From NCBI RefSeq assembly GCF_007990775.1, contig NZ_BJXB01000028.1, positions 1 through 64,000 on the forward strand: 64,000 nt of DNA, in the 5' to 3' direction. Shown here piece by piece: positions 24,962-32,947 of this stretch. Each line of letters begins with the position of its first letter. Position 1 is the first letter of the stretch. This stretch comes from Deinococcus cellulosilyticus NBRC 106333 = KACC 11606. GTDB taxonomy: Bacteria; Deinococcota; Deinococci; Deinococcales; Deinococcaceae. The translations under genes were made by a program, and so were the position numbers. Under the pieces are notes generated by a model. It worked only from the letters and a program-made list of their open reading frames with translations, did no database searches and was not told the origin of the DNA.

Positions 24962-25263
24962 CACCCCACCTCCGGTGAAGTGTCTCCACCTGGCATCTGA
25001 TAGGTGCTGGCCACCCACTGCTGGTGTTCCTGTTGCAAATCCAGCAGCAGCTTCATGCAGACGCCCCAGCAGCGTTCAATCTTCAATGCCAGGGCAGCCG
25101 TGAGAGGTTCGGTGCCATCCAGCACCTGCCTGAGGTGTTCTTCGGGGCACGCCAGGGTTTCAGAGAGTTGAGATAAGGTTTGTTGTCTTGCCTGCAATTC
25201 CAGGGTCAAATACTGACCGATGGACACGGGAGCTCCGTGCCGACTGAACATTGGGTTTTTCAT
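24961..25263 (-). CDS. HigA-like XRE antitoxin/regulator
   Basis: A 100-aa XRE-type helix-turn-helix protein of the HigA addiction-module group: SIGQYLTLELQARQQTLSQL begins the HTH, and LTAALALKIERCWGVCMKLLLDLQ matches the HigA C-terminal helix (usually ITAETALRLERALG...WLNLQ). ATG 25263 is preferred to the GTG at 25287; the ribosome site is poor. The upstream end overlaps a ~160-bp repeat copy (25278-25440). It is coupled to the 99-aa gene downstream, while no HigB-like toxin precedes it. Confidence 0.65.
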   Translation of the reverse strand: MKNPMFSRHGAPVSIGQYLTLELQARQQTLSQLSETLACPEEHLRQVLDGTEPLTAALALKIERCWGVCMKLLLDLQQEHQQWVASTYQMPGGDTSPEVG

Positions 25264-25277
25264 GTGGAACCTGGACT

Positions 25278-25440
25278 TTCCTGTCACGGGGCTTCGGGTG
25301 GACCCATGGGCCAGATGGCCCGTGGGGTGGAAGCATGCCTTGGGAGTCAGAGAAAGAACAGGGTTCGTTTCAATGTTCTGGAAAGGAAGACACCTGGTTC
25401 CATTTTACACCTTTCAGAGGAGGGGAAGGGGCAGACGTGG
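25278..25440 (+). repeat. Inverted-repeat copy A
   Basis: About 163 bp resembling the minus strand of 26099-26255. The outer 23 bp, including CTGTCACGGGGCTTCGGGTG, are identical, GGAAGCATGCCTT is shared in the middle, and both copies end toward each other in ACGTGG. The two copies enclose 658 bp with a broken gene. Confidence 0.65.
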
Positions 25441-25456
25441 TAAGAACGAAAAATAA

Positions 25457-26080
25457 TTAATTCACAATCGTGTGTTCTATATCCACTGATTCACATTCAG
25501 GTTCCTGCCAGAGACCATCCAGAAACAGAAGGTTCTTGTCGTCCCGCTGCCACCTCTCCTTGTGAAAGGGAATGATGCGTTCTTTCTGGTCCACGTCTCT
25601 TGGCACATCGTGACCGATCAGGAGCACCCCTGCATCTGGTCGTCCGGGTGCATCAGGTTCAGCCAGGTGAGCCGTTCGGCTTCCTCAAAGGACATCCCAG
25701 ATACCAGAGCAGGGAAGGGCCATAAGAGGTCATCCTCTGGCACAGCACGGTGAAGACCAACAAGTCACCATGCTCTGGGGTGGACGTCCTGGAGGGCATC
25801 ACCCTGCTGCAAGTCCAGCACCTGTTTGCCTCTCAGGTCTGCTGCGTTGCAACCGAGGTGTGCAACCAGGCGTTTTCATTCAAGTGGGTGATGATGTTGA
25901 TTTGGTGGTCGAGCAGCAGGTCACCACTGTGCTCGACCAGGCTTTGCAGGTGGCCCATGGTTTGCTGGTGCATCTGAAAGGCAAAGGGTGAACTTGATGG
26001 CCTGGTGAAGCTTGAGTTCAGGGCACCAGACCCACATGGACCCTGAAAGCCACATCTTCACGGCATCAACATCAGGAAAA
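25457..26080 (-). pseudogene. Frameshifted gene remnant inside inverted repeats
   Basis: No intact frame exists, yet successive minus-strand frames read as one plausible protein. Segments are MWVWCPELKLHQAIKF (near 26020), MGHLQSLVEHSGDLLLDHQ (near 25950), LRGKQVLDLQQGDALQDVHP (near 25815), LLWPFPALVSGMSFEEAERL (near 25720) and finally GVLLIGHDVPRDVDQKERII running to a natural TAA at 25457. At least four frame changes separate them. Codon use in the pieces looks normal. I do not recognise the family. The intact ancestor would have been roughly 200 aa. Confidence 0.55.
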
Positions 26081-26098
26081 CCCCTGCTTTGTGGTCTG

Positions 26099-26255
26099 CC
26101 ACGTTCTCATCACCTCCAGGGTGTAAGCTGAAGACAGGTGTCTTACCTTTAAATTGAACGGACATTGGCATTGTTCCTTCACTGCTCTTTTAAGGCATGC
26201 TTCCATCCCTCTGGACATGAGGCCTCTGGGTTCACCCGAAGCCCCGTGACAGGAA
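26099..26255 (-). repeat. Inverted-repeat copy B
   Basis: The partner of copy A (25278-25440) in opposite orientation, about 157 bp with scattered substitutions. The 23-bp outer end (26233-26255) is identical to that of copy A. Similar short peptides are encoded in both by chance of shared origin (SCHGASG...EACL), but neither copy looks like a real gene. Confidence 0.65.
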
Positions 26256-26455
26256 GGACCAGAACGCCATGCACAATTCAGAACCCGAAAGGCACGGTGT
26301 CCCCGTGTCCATCGATCCGTGTTTGACCCGGAGAGCCCACCCCGGGAGCACCCCTCCCCTGACAGATGGTGATGCAGGAGTGGAGAAATGACCCCTTCCA
26401 CCGCTGTTCATCGAAGGCTGCATAATGCCTTACCCTTCACACCGTCCTCTGGGGG

Positions 26456-26461
26456 TACACT
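26456..26461 (+). promoter_or_regulatory. -10 box of leaderless gene 26468
   Basis: TACACT exactly 6 nt before ATG 26468, without a Shine-Dalgarno sequence. Confidence 0.5.
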
Positions 26462-26467
26462 GTCTTC

Positions 26468-27010
26468 ATGCCCCCCATCCAGATCAAAGATGGACACCTG
26501 CCCGTCTTCCAGGTGCTCTCCAGGATGGGCATTTCACGCCCTGCACAGTTCTGGAAACAGTTGCTTGGCCACTTCGGGGATGCGCGCATTCCCCACACCC
26601 GCATGCAGTTTGAGATGGCCGATGGCCGCAAGAGCCGCATGGTCCCCGCCATCCGGCAAGAAGACCTGGGAAGCCTTCTGGAACGGGTGCGCGAGATGAG
26701 TGGGGAAGGGCAAACCGAGTGGTTCTACCTGCCTGCAGAGCGCTATGTGGTGGACCTGCTGACCGAGGCCTACGCAGACCAGCAACCAGAAAGTCCCTGC
26801 GTGGTGCAGGGGGTGAGGGTGGATGTGTATTTTCACAGGTGCAAAGTTGCCGTGATTTTCGCGGCGGCCAGAGAGGCACAGAGCCTGCACATCCAGAACC
26901 TCCAGCAAGATCGTGGCGTTCGGGTGGTGCACACCAACGTGTACCACAAGGATTTCCGGCTTGGCGCACTGGTCAGGGAGGTCCGCAGCATCATCGACCT
27001 GAAAACCTGA
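26468..27010 (+). CDS. Protein with degenerate nuclease-like C-terminal domain
   Basis: A 180-aa protein. The N-terminal half (ISRPAQFWKQLLGHFGDARI) is unassigned. The C-terminal part (ERYVVDLLTEAY ... VVQGVRVDVYFHRCKVAVIFAA ... VRVVHTNVYHKDFRLGALVREV) follows the layout of a PD-(D/E)xK-like domain found behind phage antirepressors, where one expects a segment like RVDLYFPEYKLAIECDE. The Asp of RVD is kept, but the Glu-x-Asp/Glu position reads VIFAA, so catalysis is probably lost. ATG 26468 is supported by TACACT 6 nt upstream. The domain assignment is tentative. Confidence 0.6.
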   Translation: MPPIQIKDGHLPVFQVLSRMGISRPAQFWKQLLGHFGDARIPHTRMQFEMADGRKSRMVPAIRQEDLGSLLERVREMSGEGQTEWFYLPAERYVVDLLTEAYADQQPESPCVVQGVRVDVYFHRCKVAVIFAAAREAQSLHIQNLQQDRGVRVVHTNVYHKDFRLGALVREVRSIIDLKT

Positions 27011-27150
27011 CTGCCAGATCTGAACCCACTGGGGTCTTGGATTTCAGGTCAGAAACTATAAAATCATTTTTTCACAATTAAAATACAAATGCATTGATAT
27101 CACAACCTGATCCCTCACACCAGAATCCCCTTTTTCATCTCAGTTCACCC

Positions 27151-27183
27151 TGAAACTGTGCTCTGAACCAGAGCACAGTTTCA
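27151..27183. terminator. 15-bp perfect hairpin between convergent genes
   Basis: TGAAACTGTGCTCTG - AAC - CAGAGCACAGTTTCA is a perfect 15-bp stem with a 3-nt loop between gene 26468 (plus) and the LysE gene (minus). There is no long T-run, so it may be a bidirectional terminator or a processed RNA hairpin. Confidence 0.5.
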
Positions 27184-27210
27184 AAACATTGGTCTGGAAG
27201 TGTGGCATTC

Positions 27211-27239
27211 ATCCCCCTGCATGCAGCGTACAGGGGGAT
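27211..27239. terminator. Second hairpin before the LysE gene end
   Basis: ATCCCCCTG, an 11-nt loop, then CAGGGGGAT: a perfect 9-bp stem 17 nt past the LysE stop on the minus strand. It lacks a clear T-run. Confidence 0.4.
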
Positions 27240-27255
27240 CTGTGGGTTGTGGAAT

Positions 27256-27882
27256 TCAGTGGTCCCGGATGGAGAGCACCAGCCTGGCACCGAAAGCGGC
27301 GAACATGGTGCCTGCGGTGCGGTCAATCCACTTGACGGCTTTCTGGTAGGCCTGCTGGGGTGCGGGGAGGGAGAGCACCAGGGCGACCACGCTGAAGAAG
27401 GCCAGGGTTTCGAGCATGACCAGCATGAACATGCTGACTTTGAGGCCTGTGCCCATGCCCGGAGTGATGAAGGTGACGAAGATGCTGCTGAAGTAGATCA
27501 CGGCCTTGACGTTGGCGAGGTTGGTGAGGAGCCCGCTTCGAAAGGCTGCAGCATTGCTGGATTTGAGGGGTTCGGTGGTGGATTCGCTGGAGGCCGTCTT
27601 TTTCAGGGAGCCTTTCCAGAGCAGGAACCCGAGGTACAGCAGGTACAGCCCTCCGGCGACTTTGAGGGCGGTTTGCAGCCACACCACTTCCTGGAAGAGC
27701 ACCTGCAATCCGATCAGGGCGAGGCCTGCCCACAGGGCGTTGCCGAGGGTGATGCCGAGTGCGGCGTACAGTCCGGCTTTGCGGGTGTTGCTGACGGCGA
27801 GTCGGGCGACGAGCAGGCTGTCAGGTCCGGGGGTGAGCAGGGCCAGCAGGTGAACCATGAACAAGGTGATGAGGGTGGTCAT
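27256..27882 (-). CDS. LysE/RhtB-family amino-acid exporter
   Basis: A 208-aa inner-membrane protein with about six helices. MTTLITLFMVHLLALLTPGPDSLLVAR at the N-terminus, with the PGPD signature, defines the LysE/RhtB family, which exports amino acids such as homoserine, threonine or leucine. The frame extends upstream to 27969, but ATG 27882 starts at the usual family position, and TACACT lies 5 nt upstream, close to the leaderless pattern. Stand-alone gene; the substrate is unknown. Confidence 0.88.
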   Translation of the reverse strand: MTTLITLFMVHLLALLTPGPDSLLVARLAVSNTRKAGLYAALGITLGNALWAGLALIGLQVLFQEVVWLQTALKVAGGLYLLYLGFLLWKGSLKKTASSESTTEPLKSSNAAAFRSGLLTNLANVKAVIYFSSIFVTFITPGMGTGLKVSMFMLVMLETLAFFSVVALVLSLPAPQQAYQKAVKWIDRTAGTMFAAFGARLVLSIRDH

Positions 27883-28106
27883 GCTGAAGTGTATCCAATC
27901 TGTTCCTTGAAGGTGAAGGGGGTTGCCTAAGGGGGCGAGATTCTGGGTTCTGGGGGGATACAGAATCACCTGGGAGCTTCTGGAGGGGCCTTAAAATCGA
28001 TTTTAGTGCACGAAGTGTTTTTTGTCGTCCTGCATGGTGTTGTTGGGTGGCCTGTCCAAAAAAGTCTGGTGGTTGGATCATCACCGCAAGAAAAACCAGA
28101 GAATTT

Positions 28107-28128
28107 TACGATAAGATTGTTTATCGTA
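28107..28128. promoter_or_regulatory. Operator-like palindrome TACGATAA-N6-TTATCGTA
   Basis: A perfect 8-bp inverted repeat with a 6-bp spacer in the 372-bp gap 27883-28254, about 115 nt before gene 28255. No other feature was recognised in the gap. Confidence 0.4.
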
Positions 28129-28242
28129 GAGAAGACCGATCCACCAGAAGAAACGGACAGCACCCAACCCTCATGAGATCTCGGGAAAGCACTGCCTGAT
28201 TTCTGGCAGCGCAACACCATCAATCTGGGCATCCGCTTCAGC

Positions 28243-28248
28243 TAAACT
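28243..28248 (+). promoter_or_regulatory. -10 box of leaderless gene 28255
   Basis: TAAACT exactly 6 nt before GTG 28255. It supports the GTG as start over an internal ATG at 28384. Confidence 0.45.
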
Positions 28249-28254
28249 GGAGCA

Positions 28255-29067
28255 GTGCCCAGATTTCAAATCTCTTATGAAAACCGCAAAACCAGGGGCT
28301 TGCCAACGAAACCCACCAAAAAGGATACCGAGCCAACAGGCCCCTACACTCCTGAAAACATCCGCATCATCAATCGAATTGAAATGGTGTTGGAAAGGCA
28401 TCACATGTACACCCCTGAGACCACCCTCAGAGGCATCCTGAGGTACTTCGATCAGAATGTTCTGGCTTACCTCTTTGAACAGCAAAAGAACACGTTCTGG
28501 TCCCGAACAAACCAGAAGAGAGGCGGAGTGTACATCAACATTGGACCTGAGTGGTATGGCTTTCTGGACTTCTTCCGGGAAAAAACCGGTCAGAACTTGC
28601 ACCATCAAGCCGACCTCAGCGCCCTGACCGACTCCGATCAGGAACTGGCCCAAAAGATGACTGATCTGTCGGATGAATACTTCACCTGGCTCGAAGATTT
28701 CACTGCCAATGGCCTGCCTTGTACGGACTCTCGCTACCACACCACTGCTGTTTTCGCAGAGGACATCAATGAACTGGTGCTCAAACACCCGTACTGCTTT
28801 ACACTGACCGGTTCATTTCCAGAAGCCTTTGCTTTCCTGGAGGGCATCAACTCTGACAGAGATCCTGACCATTTGCCCCACTGGGTCGAGCGGTGGTGGA
28901 CGTTTGAACAGGGGCTCAGGGTCAGACCTCGCACGCTCGATGGCATCCGGGACTTTGCGGTACACCTGTATCAGACCCTTGGGGATCAGGGGGCGCTGGC
29001 CGAACTCTTGCACCTGTACCAGACGTTTGAACCCACCGATTGGGAGGGAAATCCTCTGTTGCCATGA
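28255..29067 (+). CDS. Hypothetical protein, 270 aa
   Basis: A soluble, Trp- and acidic-rich protein that I do not recognise. Notable stretches are YFDQNVLAYLFEQQKNTFW, VYINIGPEWYGFLDFFREKTG and LPHWVERWWTFEQGLRVRP. There is no signal peptide or membrane helix. The GTG start fits the TANNNT-N6 pattern. The gene is isolated, flanked by gaps of 372 and 550 bp in a region rich in relics and repeats, so it may be horizontally acquired. Confidence 0.65.
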   Translation: MPRFQISYENRKTRGLPTKPTKKDTEPTGPYTPENIRIINRIEMVLERHHMYTPETTLRGILRYFDQNVLAYLFEQQKNTFWSRTNQKRGGVYINIGPEWYGFLDFFREKTGQNLHHQADLSALTDSDQELAQKMTDLSDEYFTWLEDFTANGLPCTDSRYHTTAVFAEDINELVLKHPYCFTLTGSFPEAFAFLEGINSDRDPDHLPHWVERWWTFEQGLRVRPRTLDGIRDFAVHLYQTLGDQGALAELLHLYQTFEPTDWEGNPLLP

Positions 29068-29216
29068 CTCCCATTCATCCAGGGCGTACGGGCATGGAAT
29101 GGGGCCAATTGGACCCGATAGGGTCTCCTCTGTCCCGACCCGAGACTTGTTTCAACCCGAGCTTGAAGTCAGTAGGATTCTGGTATCCACAGGTTGAACT
29201 TGATGACTGCCGTGCC

Positions 29217-29244
29217 CTGGAATCTGGAATTTCTGGGATTCCAG
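29217..29244. other. Short hairpin after gene 28255
   Basis: CTGGAATC - 12 nt - GATTCCAG in the 550-bp gap 29068-29617. It is followed by an AT-rich stretch (29275-29320). It could be part of a weak terminator or an operator; no T-run. Confidence 0.3.
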
Positions 29245-29366
29245 AGAGGTTCTCAGCATCAAAACAGAATTTGTGAGTTAATATATTTTGAAATTGTTTT
29301 GTGAATATTTTATCTTTCTACGGTCAAGATGTCCTCCGCCGAGCTTCTGACCCTTTATGCCCTTAT

Positions 29367-29396
29367 TTGCACTGAATAACGTAAGCGCTTTATGCA
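29367..29396 (+). promoter_or_regulatory. Protease promoter with LacI-type operator in the spacer
   Basis: TTGCAC (29367-29372) and TATGCA (29391-29396, 18-bp spacer) could form a promoter; the spacer carries GTAAGCGCTT, a near copy of the palindrome CGTAAGCGCTTACG at 19167. This suggests sugar-dependent control of the subtilase. Confidence 0.4.
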
Positions 29397-29617
29397 GGCG
29401 ACACCCTCACAACCCTCTGTTTCATCTTCTGTTCCATTGAAATTCTCATTTCCACAACCAGATCCGAAAGAACTTCAGAGGGGATTAGGTGAATTCCCCG
29501 ATTTTCATGCACAGCCAAAATGGTTATTGTGGACCATCTTCAAAAATTCAACGGGCGCACCGCCCACCCGCCAGATGGCAGCACTCCGCTGTGGTCTGGT
29601 GTTCCAGGAGGACTTTC

Positions 29618-31183
29618 ATGAACCGAGTCACTTCCGCAGCTCTACTGGCCCTCACCCTGGCCCTGGCTTCCTGCAGCAGCAACACCCCGCAGGATGCTTC
29701 TATACCCATGCCTGACCAGAACAACACCGTCAGTGCTGCTCCCATTTATGGCAACAGTGAATCCGGTCAGTACATTGTGGTGTTCCGCAAGACGGCCACC
29801 GTGCAGGGCCAGAGCATCAGCAAACTCAGTGCAGGCCAGATGGTGCAGAGGCTGGGGCTGGACCGTCAGGGCGCGCAGATTCAGGCGGTGTACACCGAAG
29901 TTCTGGATGGGTTTGCAGCGAAACTCAGTGCCAGCAACATTCAGAAACTCGCCTCTGATCCACGGGTGGCCTACCTGCAGGCCGTGCAGACCTATTACGC
30001 CACCGACACCCAGAGCAACCCTCCATCCTGGGGTCTGGACCGCATCGACCAGAGGGACCTGCCCCTCAGCAACTCCTTCACCTACAGTTCAAATGGAACG
30101 GGTGTCACCGCGTACGTGCTGGACACCGGACTGAACACCACCCACACCAGCTTTGGAGGCCGGGCCTCCATCGGGTATGACGTCATCAATGACGGCCAGA
30201 ACGGCAGGGACTGCCAGGGGCACGGGACGCACGTCGCGGGCACCATCGGCAGCAGCAGTTACGGGGTGGCCAAGAACGTGAAACTGGTGGGCGTGCGCGT
30301 GCTGGGCTGTGACGGCACCGGCAGCAACCAGGGGATCATTCAGGCGATCAACTGGGTGGCCCAGAACGCCCAGAAGCCCGCCGTGGTGAACATGAGCCTC
30401 GGGCCTCGCAGCAGAAGTGTCGATCAGGCGATGGATGACGCCATCAACAGTGCCATCGGCAAGGGCATCACCTTCGTGCTGGCCGCCGGGAACTCCAACG
30501 ATGACGCCTGCTATTACAGCCCTGCCCGCACCCCCGCAGCCATCACGGTGGCGAGCAGCACCCGCACCGATGCCCGTTCCAGCTTCAGCAATTACGGCAG
30601 TTGCGTGGACATTTTCGCTCCAGGAAGTGACATCGCCTCCACCTGGATTGGCAGCAACACCGCCACCAACACCATTTCCGGGACCAGCATGGCCAGTCCT
30701 CATACCGCAGGTGCTGCAGCGCTGGTGCTCTCCGCGAACCCCACCTTCACCCCGCAGCAGGTGCGGGACGCCCTGGTGAACACCGCCACCCTGAACAAGA
30801 TCACCGATCCCAAGGGCACCCCCAACCGTCTGCTCTTCGTGGGTCAGGGCACCACTCCCCCACCCACCACTGACCCTTGCAGCGGCACCAACTGCAGCAA
30901 GTACACCGGAAGCCTCAGCAGTGGACAGAGCGCCTACCAGCCGAACGGCACATACTTCAATTACGCTGGTGGAACCCTCAAGGGATGGCTGAAAGGCCCT
31001 GCTGGGAGCGATTTCGACCTGGTGCTCTACAAATGGAATGGCAGTGCCTGGCAGGCGGTGAGCCGTGCGGAAACCTCCAGCAGCGATGAGAGCATCACCT
31101 ACAATGCTGGCAGTGGATACTACACCTGGGAAATCGTGGCGTACTCCGGCAGCGGCAGTTACAGCTTCTGGATGCAGAAGTAA
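29618..31183 (+). CDS. Subtilisin-like serine protease, exported
   Basis: A 521-aa S8 peptidase. The signal peptide carries a lipobox-like ALASC (Cys18). A propeptide of I9 type (YIVVFRKTATVQGQ...) occupies about 50-125. The catalytic triad is Asp169 (VLDTG), His202 (GHGTHVAG) and Ser357 (GTSMASPH). After residue 410 a Pro/Thr linker leads to a C-terminal beta-rich domain (YTGSLSSGQSAYQPNGTYFN to SFWMQK), typical of P/PPC-like exported-protease tails. AGGAGG precedes ATG 29618. A terminator follows. It likely degrades extracellular protein for nutrition. Confidence 0.92.
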   Translation: MNRVTSAALLALTLALASCSSNTPQDASIPMPDQNNTVSAAPIYGNSESGQYIVVFRKTATVQGQSISKLSAGQMVQRLGLDRQGAQIQAVYTEVLDGFAAKLSASNIQKLASDPRVAYLQAVQTYYATDTQSNPPSWGLDRIDQRDLPLSNSFTYSSNGTGVTAYVLDTGLNTTHTSFGGRASIGYDVINDGQNGRDCQGHGTHVAGTIGSSSYGVAKNVKLVGVRVLGCDGTGSNQGIIQAINWVAQNAQKPAVVNMSLGPRSRSVDQAMDDAINSAIGKGITFVLAAGNSNDDACYYSPARTPAAITVASSTRTDARSSFSNYGSCVDIFAPGSDIASTWIGSNTATNTISGTSMASPHTAGAAALVLSANPTFTPQQVRDALVNTATLNKITDPKGTPNRLLFVGQGTTPPPTTDPCSGTNCSKYTGSLSSGQSAYQPNGTYFNYAGGTLKGWLKGPAGSDFDLVLYKWNGSAWQAVSRAETSSSDESITYNAGSGYYTWEIVAYSGSGSYSFWMQK

Positions 31184-31200
31184 GCAGATTCCACATGAGG

Positions 31201-31229
31201 GGCAGCCTGATTTTCAGGCTGCTTTTTTT
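31201..31229 (+). terminator. Rho-independent terminator of the subtilase gene
   Basis: GCAGCCTGA, a 3-nt loop, TCAGGCTGC, then TTTTTTT, 18 nt after the protease stop. Confidence 0.85.
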
Positions 31230-31492
31230 GATTGGCGAGAAGTTGATCCCTTTTCATGTCTCTCAGCCTTTCCTTGATCCTGTTTTCAGCTGAGCCTGCT
31301 GTTCTGGCACAGGCTGAGTTTTCCCACAGAACATAGGAAATGCATGAGGTCTTTTCATCTCCAGAACACTGAATTTCTCATTTTACCGTGAGGGGTTGCA
31401 GGGTACCATGACCCTTGAACACAGTCCCCTTCTCCCCTCCTTCCTGTCCGTTGGCAGGCAAGGTGGTGGCTCTGTTCGCAGGAGGAACCACC

Positions 31493-32764
31493 ATGAAAAA
31501 ATGGATGTCCATTCTGGGCGTGGCCACCCTGGCCATGGCCCTGGGTCAGGCCAGTGCAAAAGGCATCACACTCACCATCGCCTGTGGCGCGGTGGGGCAA
31601 GAACTCGAGATGTGCAAGAGTGGGGTGGCGGCCTGGGCCAAGAAAACCGGCAACACCGTCAAGGTTTTTGAGAGCCCCAACCTCACCAACGACCGGCTCG
31701 CCCTCTACCAGCAGCAACTTGCTGCCAAGAGCGGCACCATCGACGTCTACCAGATCGATGTGATCTGGCCCGGCATCCTCTATCAGCACTTCGTGAACCT
31801 CAAAGGCAAAATCCCTGCTGCAGAAGTGAATGCCCACTTCCCCGCCATCATCGGGGCCAACACCGTGGGAGGTCAACTGGTGTCCATGCCGTGGTTCACC
31901 GATGCGGGTCTCTTGTATTACCGCAAAGACCTGTTGCAGAAATACGGCTTCAAGTCTGCCCCCAGAACCTGGGACGAACTGGCCAGCATGGCCGTCAAAA
32001 TCCAGGCCGGAGAACGCAAGAGCAACAAGAGCTTCCAGGGCTTTGTGTTCCAGGGCAAGGATTACGAGGGTCTCACCTGCAATGCACTCGAATGGATTGC
32101 CTCTTTCAAGGGTGGATCTGTGGTGGACAGCACCGGTAAAGTCACCATCAACAACGCCAATGCTGTAAAAGCCCTGACGCAGGCCGCTTCCTGGGTGAAG
32201 AAAATCAGTCCAGAGGGTGTGACCACCTACGCTGAAGAAGACGCCCGTGGGATCTTCCAGTCGGGCAACGCTGCGTTCATGCGCAACTGGCCTTACGCCT
32301 GGGCGCTCGGTCAGGGCAGTGAATCCAAGGTGAAAGGCAAGATCGGCGTGGCCCCCCTGCCCAGAGGTGGAGCTTCCGGTCAGAACGCGGCCACACTGGG
32401 CGGCTGGCAACTGGCAGTCAGCAAGTACAGCAAGAACCAGGCAGCGGCCATTGAGCTGGTGCGTTACCTGACGGGCAAAACCGAACAGAAGCGCCGGGCC
32501 ATCAAAGGGGCCTACAACCCGACCATCAAGAGCCTGTATCAGGACAAAGAAGTGCTGAAGGCGAACCCCTTCTTCGGAAGCCTTTACAGCGTGTTCACCA
32601 GTGCGGTGGCCCGTCCTTCTGGGGTGACGGGGTTGAAGTACAACCAGGTGTCCCAGGCTTTCTCTGGCGCAGTGCATGATGTGCTGACCGGACAGAAAAA
32701 AGCTGCCGATGCACTCAAGACCCTGGAAAGTGACCTCAACCGGATCAAAGGTCGCGGCTGGTAA
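31493..32764 (+). CDS. Orphan CUT1 sugar-binding protein
   Basis: A 423-aa extracellular solute-binding protein (family 1) with a Sec signal peptide ending QASA, about residue 23. LTIACGAVGQELEMCKSGVAAWAKKTGN and IDVYQIDVIWPGIL match trehalose/maltose-type binding proteins of the LpqY/ThuE group. GGAGGA precedes ATG 31493. No permease or ATPase gene is nearby, so its transporter must be encoded elsewhere. A 9-of-10-bp hairpin (32790-32816) follows the stop. Confidence 0.88.
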   Translation: MKKWMSILGVATLAMALGQASAKGITLTIACGAVGQELEMCKSGVAAWAKKTGNTVKVFESPNLTNDRLALYQQQLAAKSGTIDVYQIDVIWPGILYQHFVNLKGKIPAAEVNAHFPAIIGANTVGGQLVSMPWFTDAGLLYYRKDLLQKYGFKSAPRTWDELASMAVKIQAGERKSNKSFQGFVFQGKDYEGLTCNALEWIASFKGGSVVDSTGKVTINNANAVKALTQAASWVKKISPEGVTTYAEEDARGIFQSGNAAFMRNWPYAWALGQGSESKVKGKIGVAPLPRGGASGQNAATLGGWQLAVSKYSKNQAAAIELVRYLTGKTEQKRRAIKGAYNPTIKSLYQDKEVLKANPFFGSLYSVFTSAVARPSGVTGLKYNQVSQAFSGAVHDVLTGQKKAADALKTLESDLNRIKGRGW

Positions 32765-32789
32765 CACCCAAAACCTTTCAACCCTCTGT

Positions 32790-32816
32790 CCCGGAGAACG
32801 TTTTGTGTTCTTCGGG
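32790..32816 (+). terminator. Hairpin after the orphan binding protein
   Basis: CCCGGAGAAC - GTTTTGT - GTTCTTCGGG, one mismatch in ten, 25 nt past the stop, without a strong T-run. Confidence 0.4.
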
Positions 32817-32947
32817 ATTCAACTGTTCAGGTGCGTTTCCAGGACGGTCAGGTAAAAACGGGCCTGCATGTGAAGGAGGTGTTAACAACTTGTTCACAAG
32901 TTTTACGCATCATGGAGTGGGTTCCTGTGCCCCTGAGAGGTCCAAAC

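Noticed and set aside
25562..25991. Short plus-strand frames in the inverted-repeat-bounded region
   Set aside because: The protein-like signal is on the minus strand in several frames; the plus frames have no start signals and odd composition.
31355..32767. 470-aa minus-strand frame opposite the orphan binding protein
   Set aside because: A shadow of codon bias: the plus-strand gene has signal peptide, ribosome site and family motifs; the antisense protein has none.
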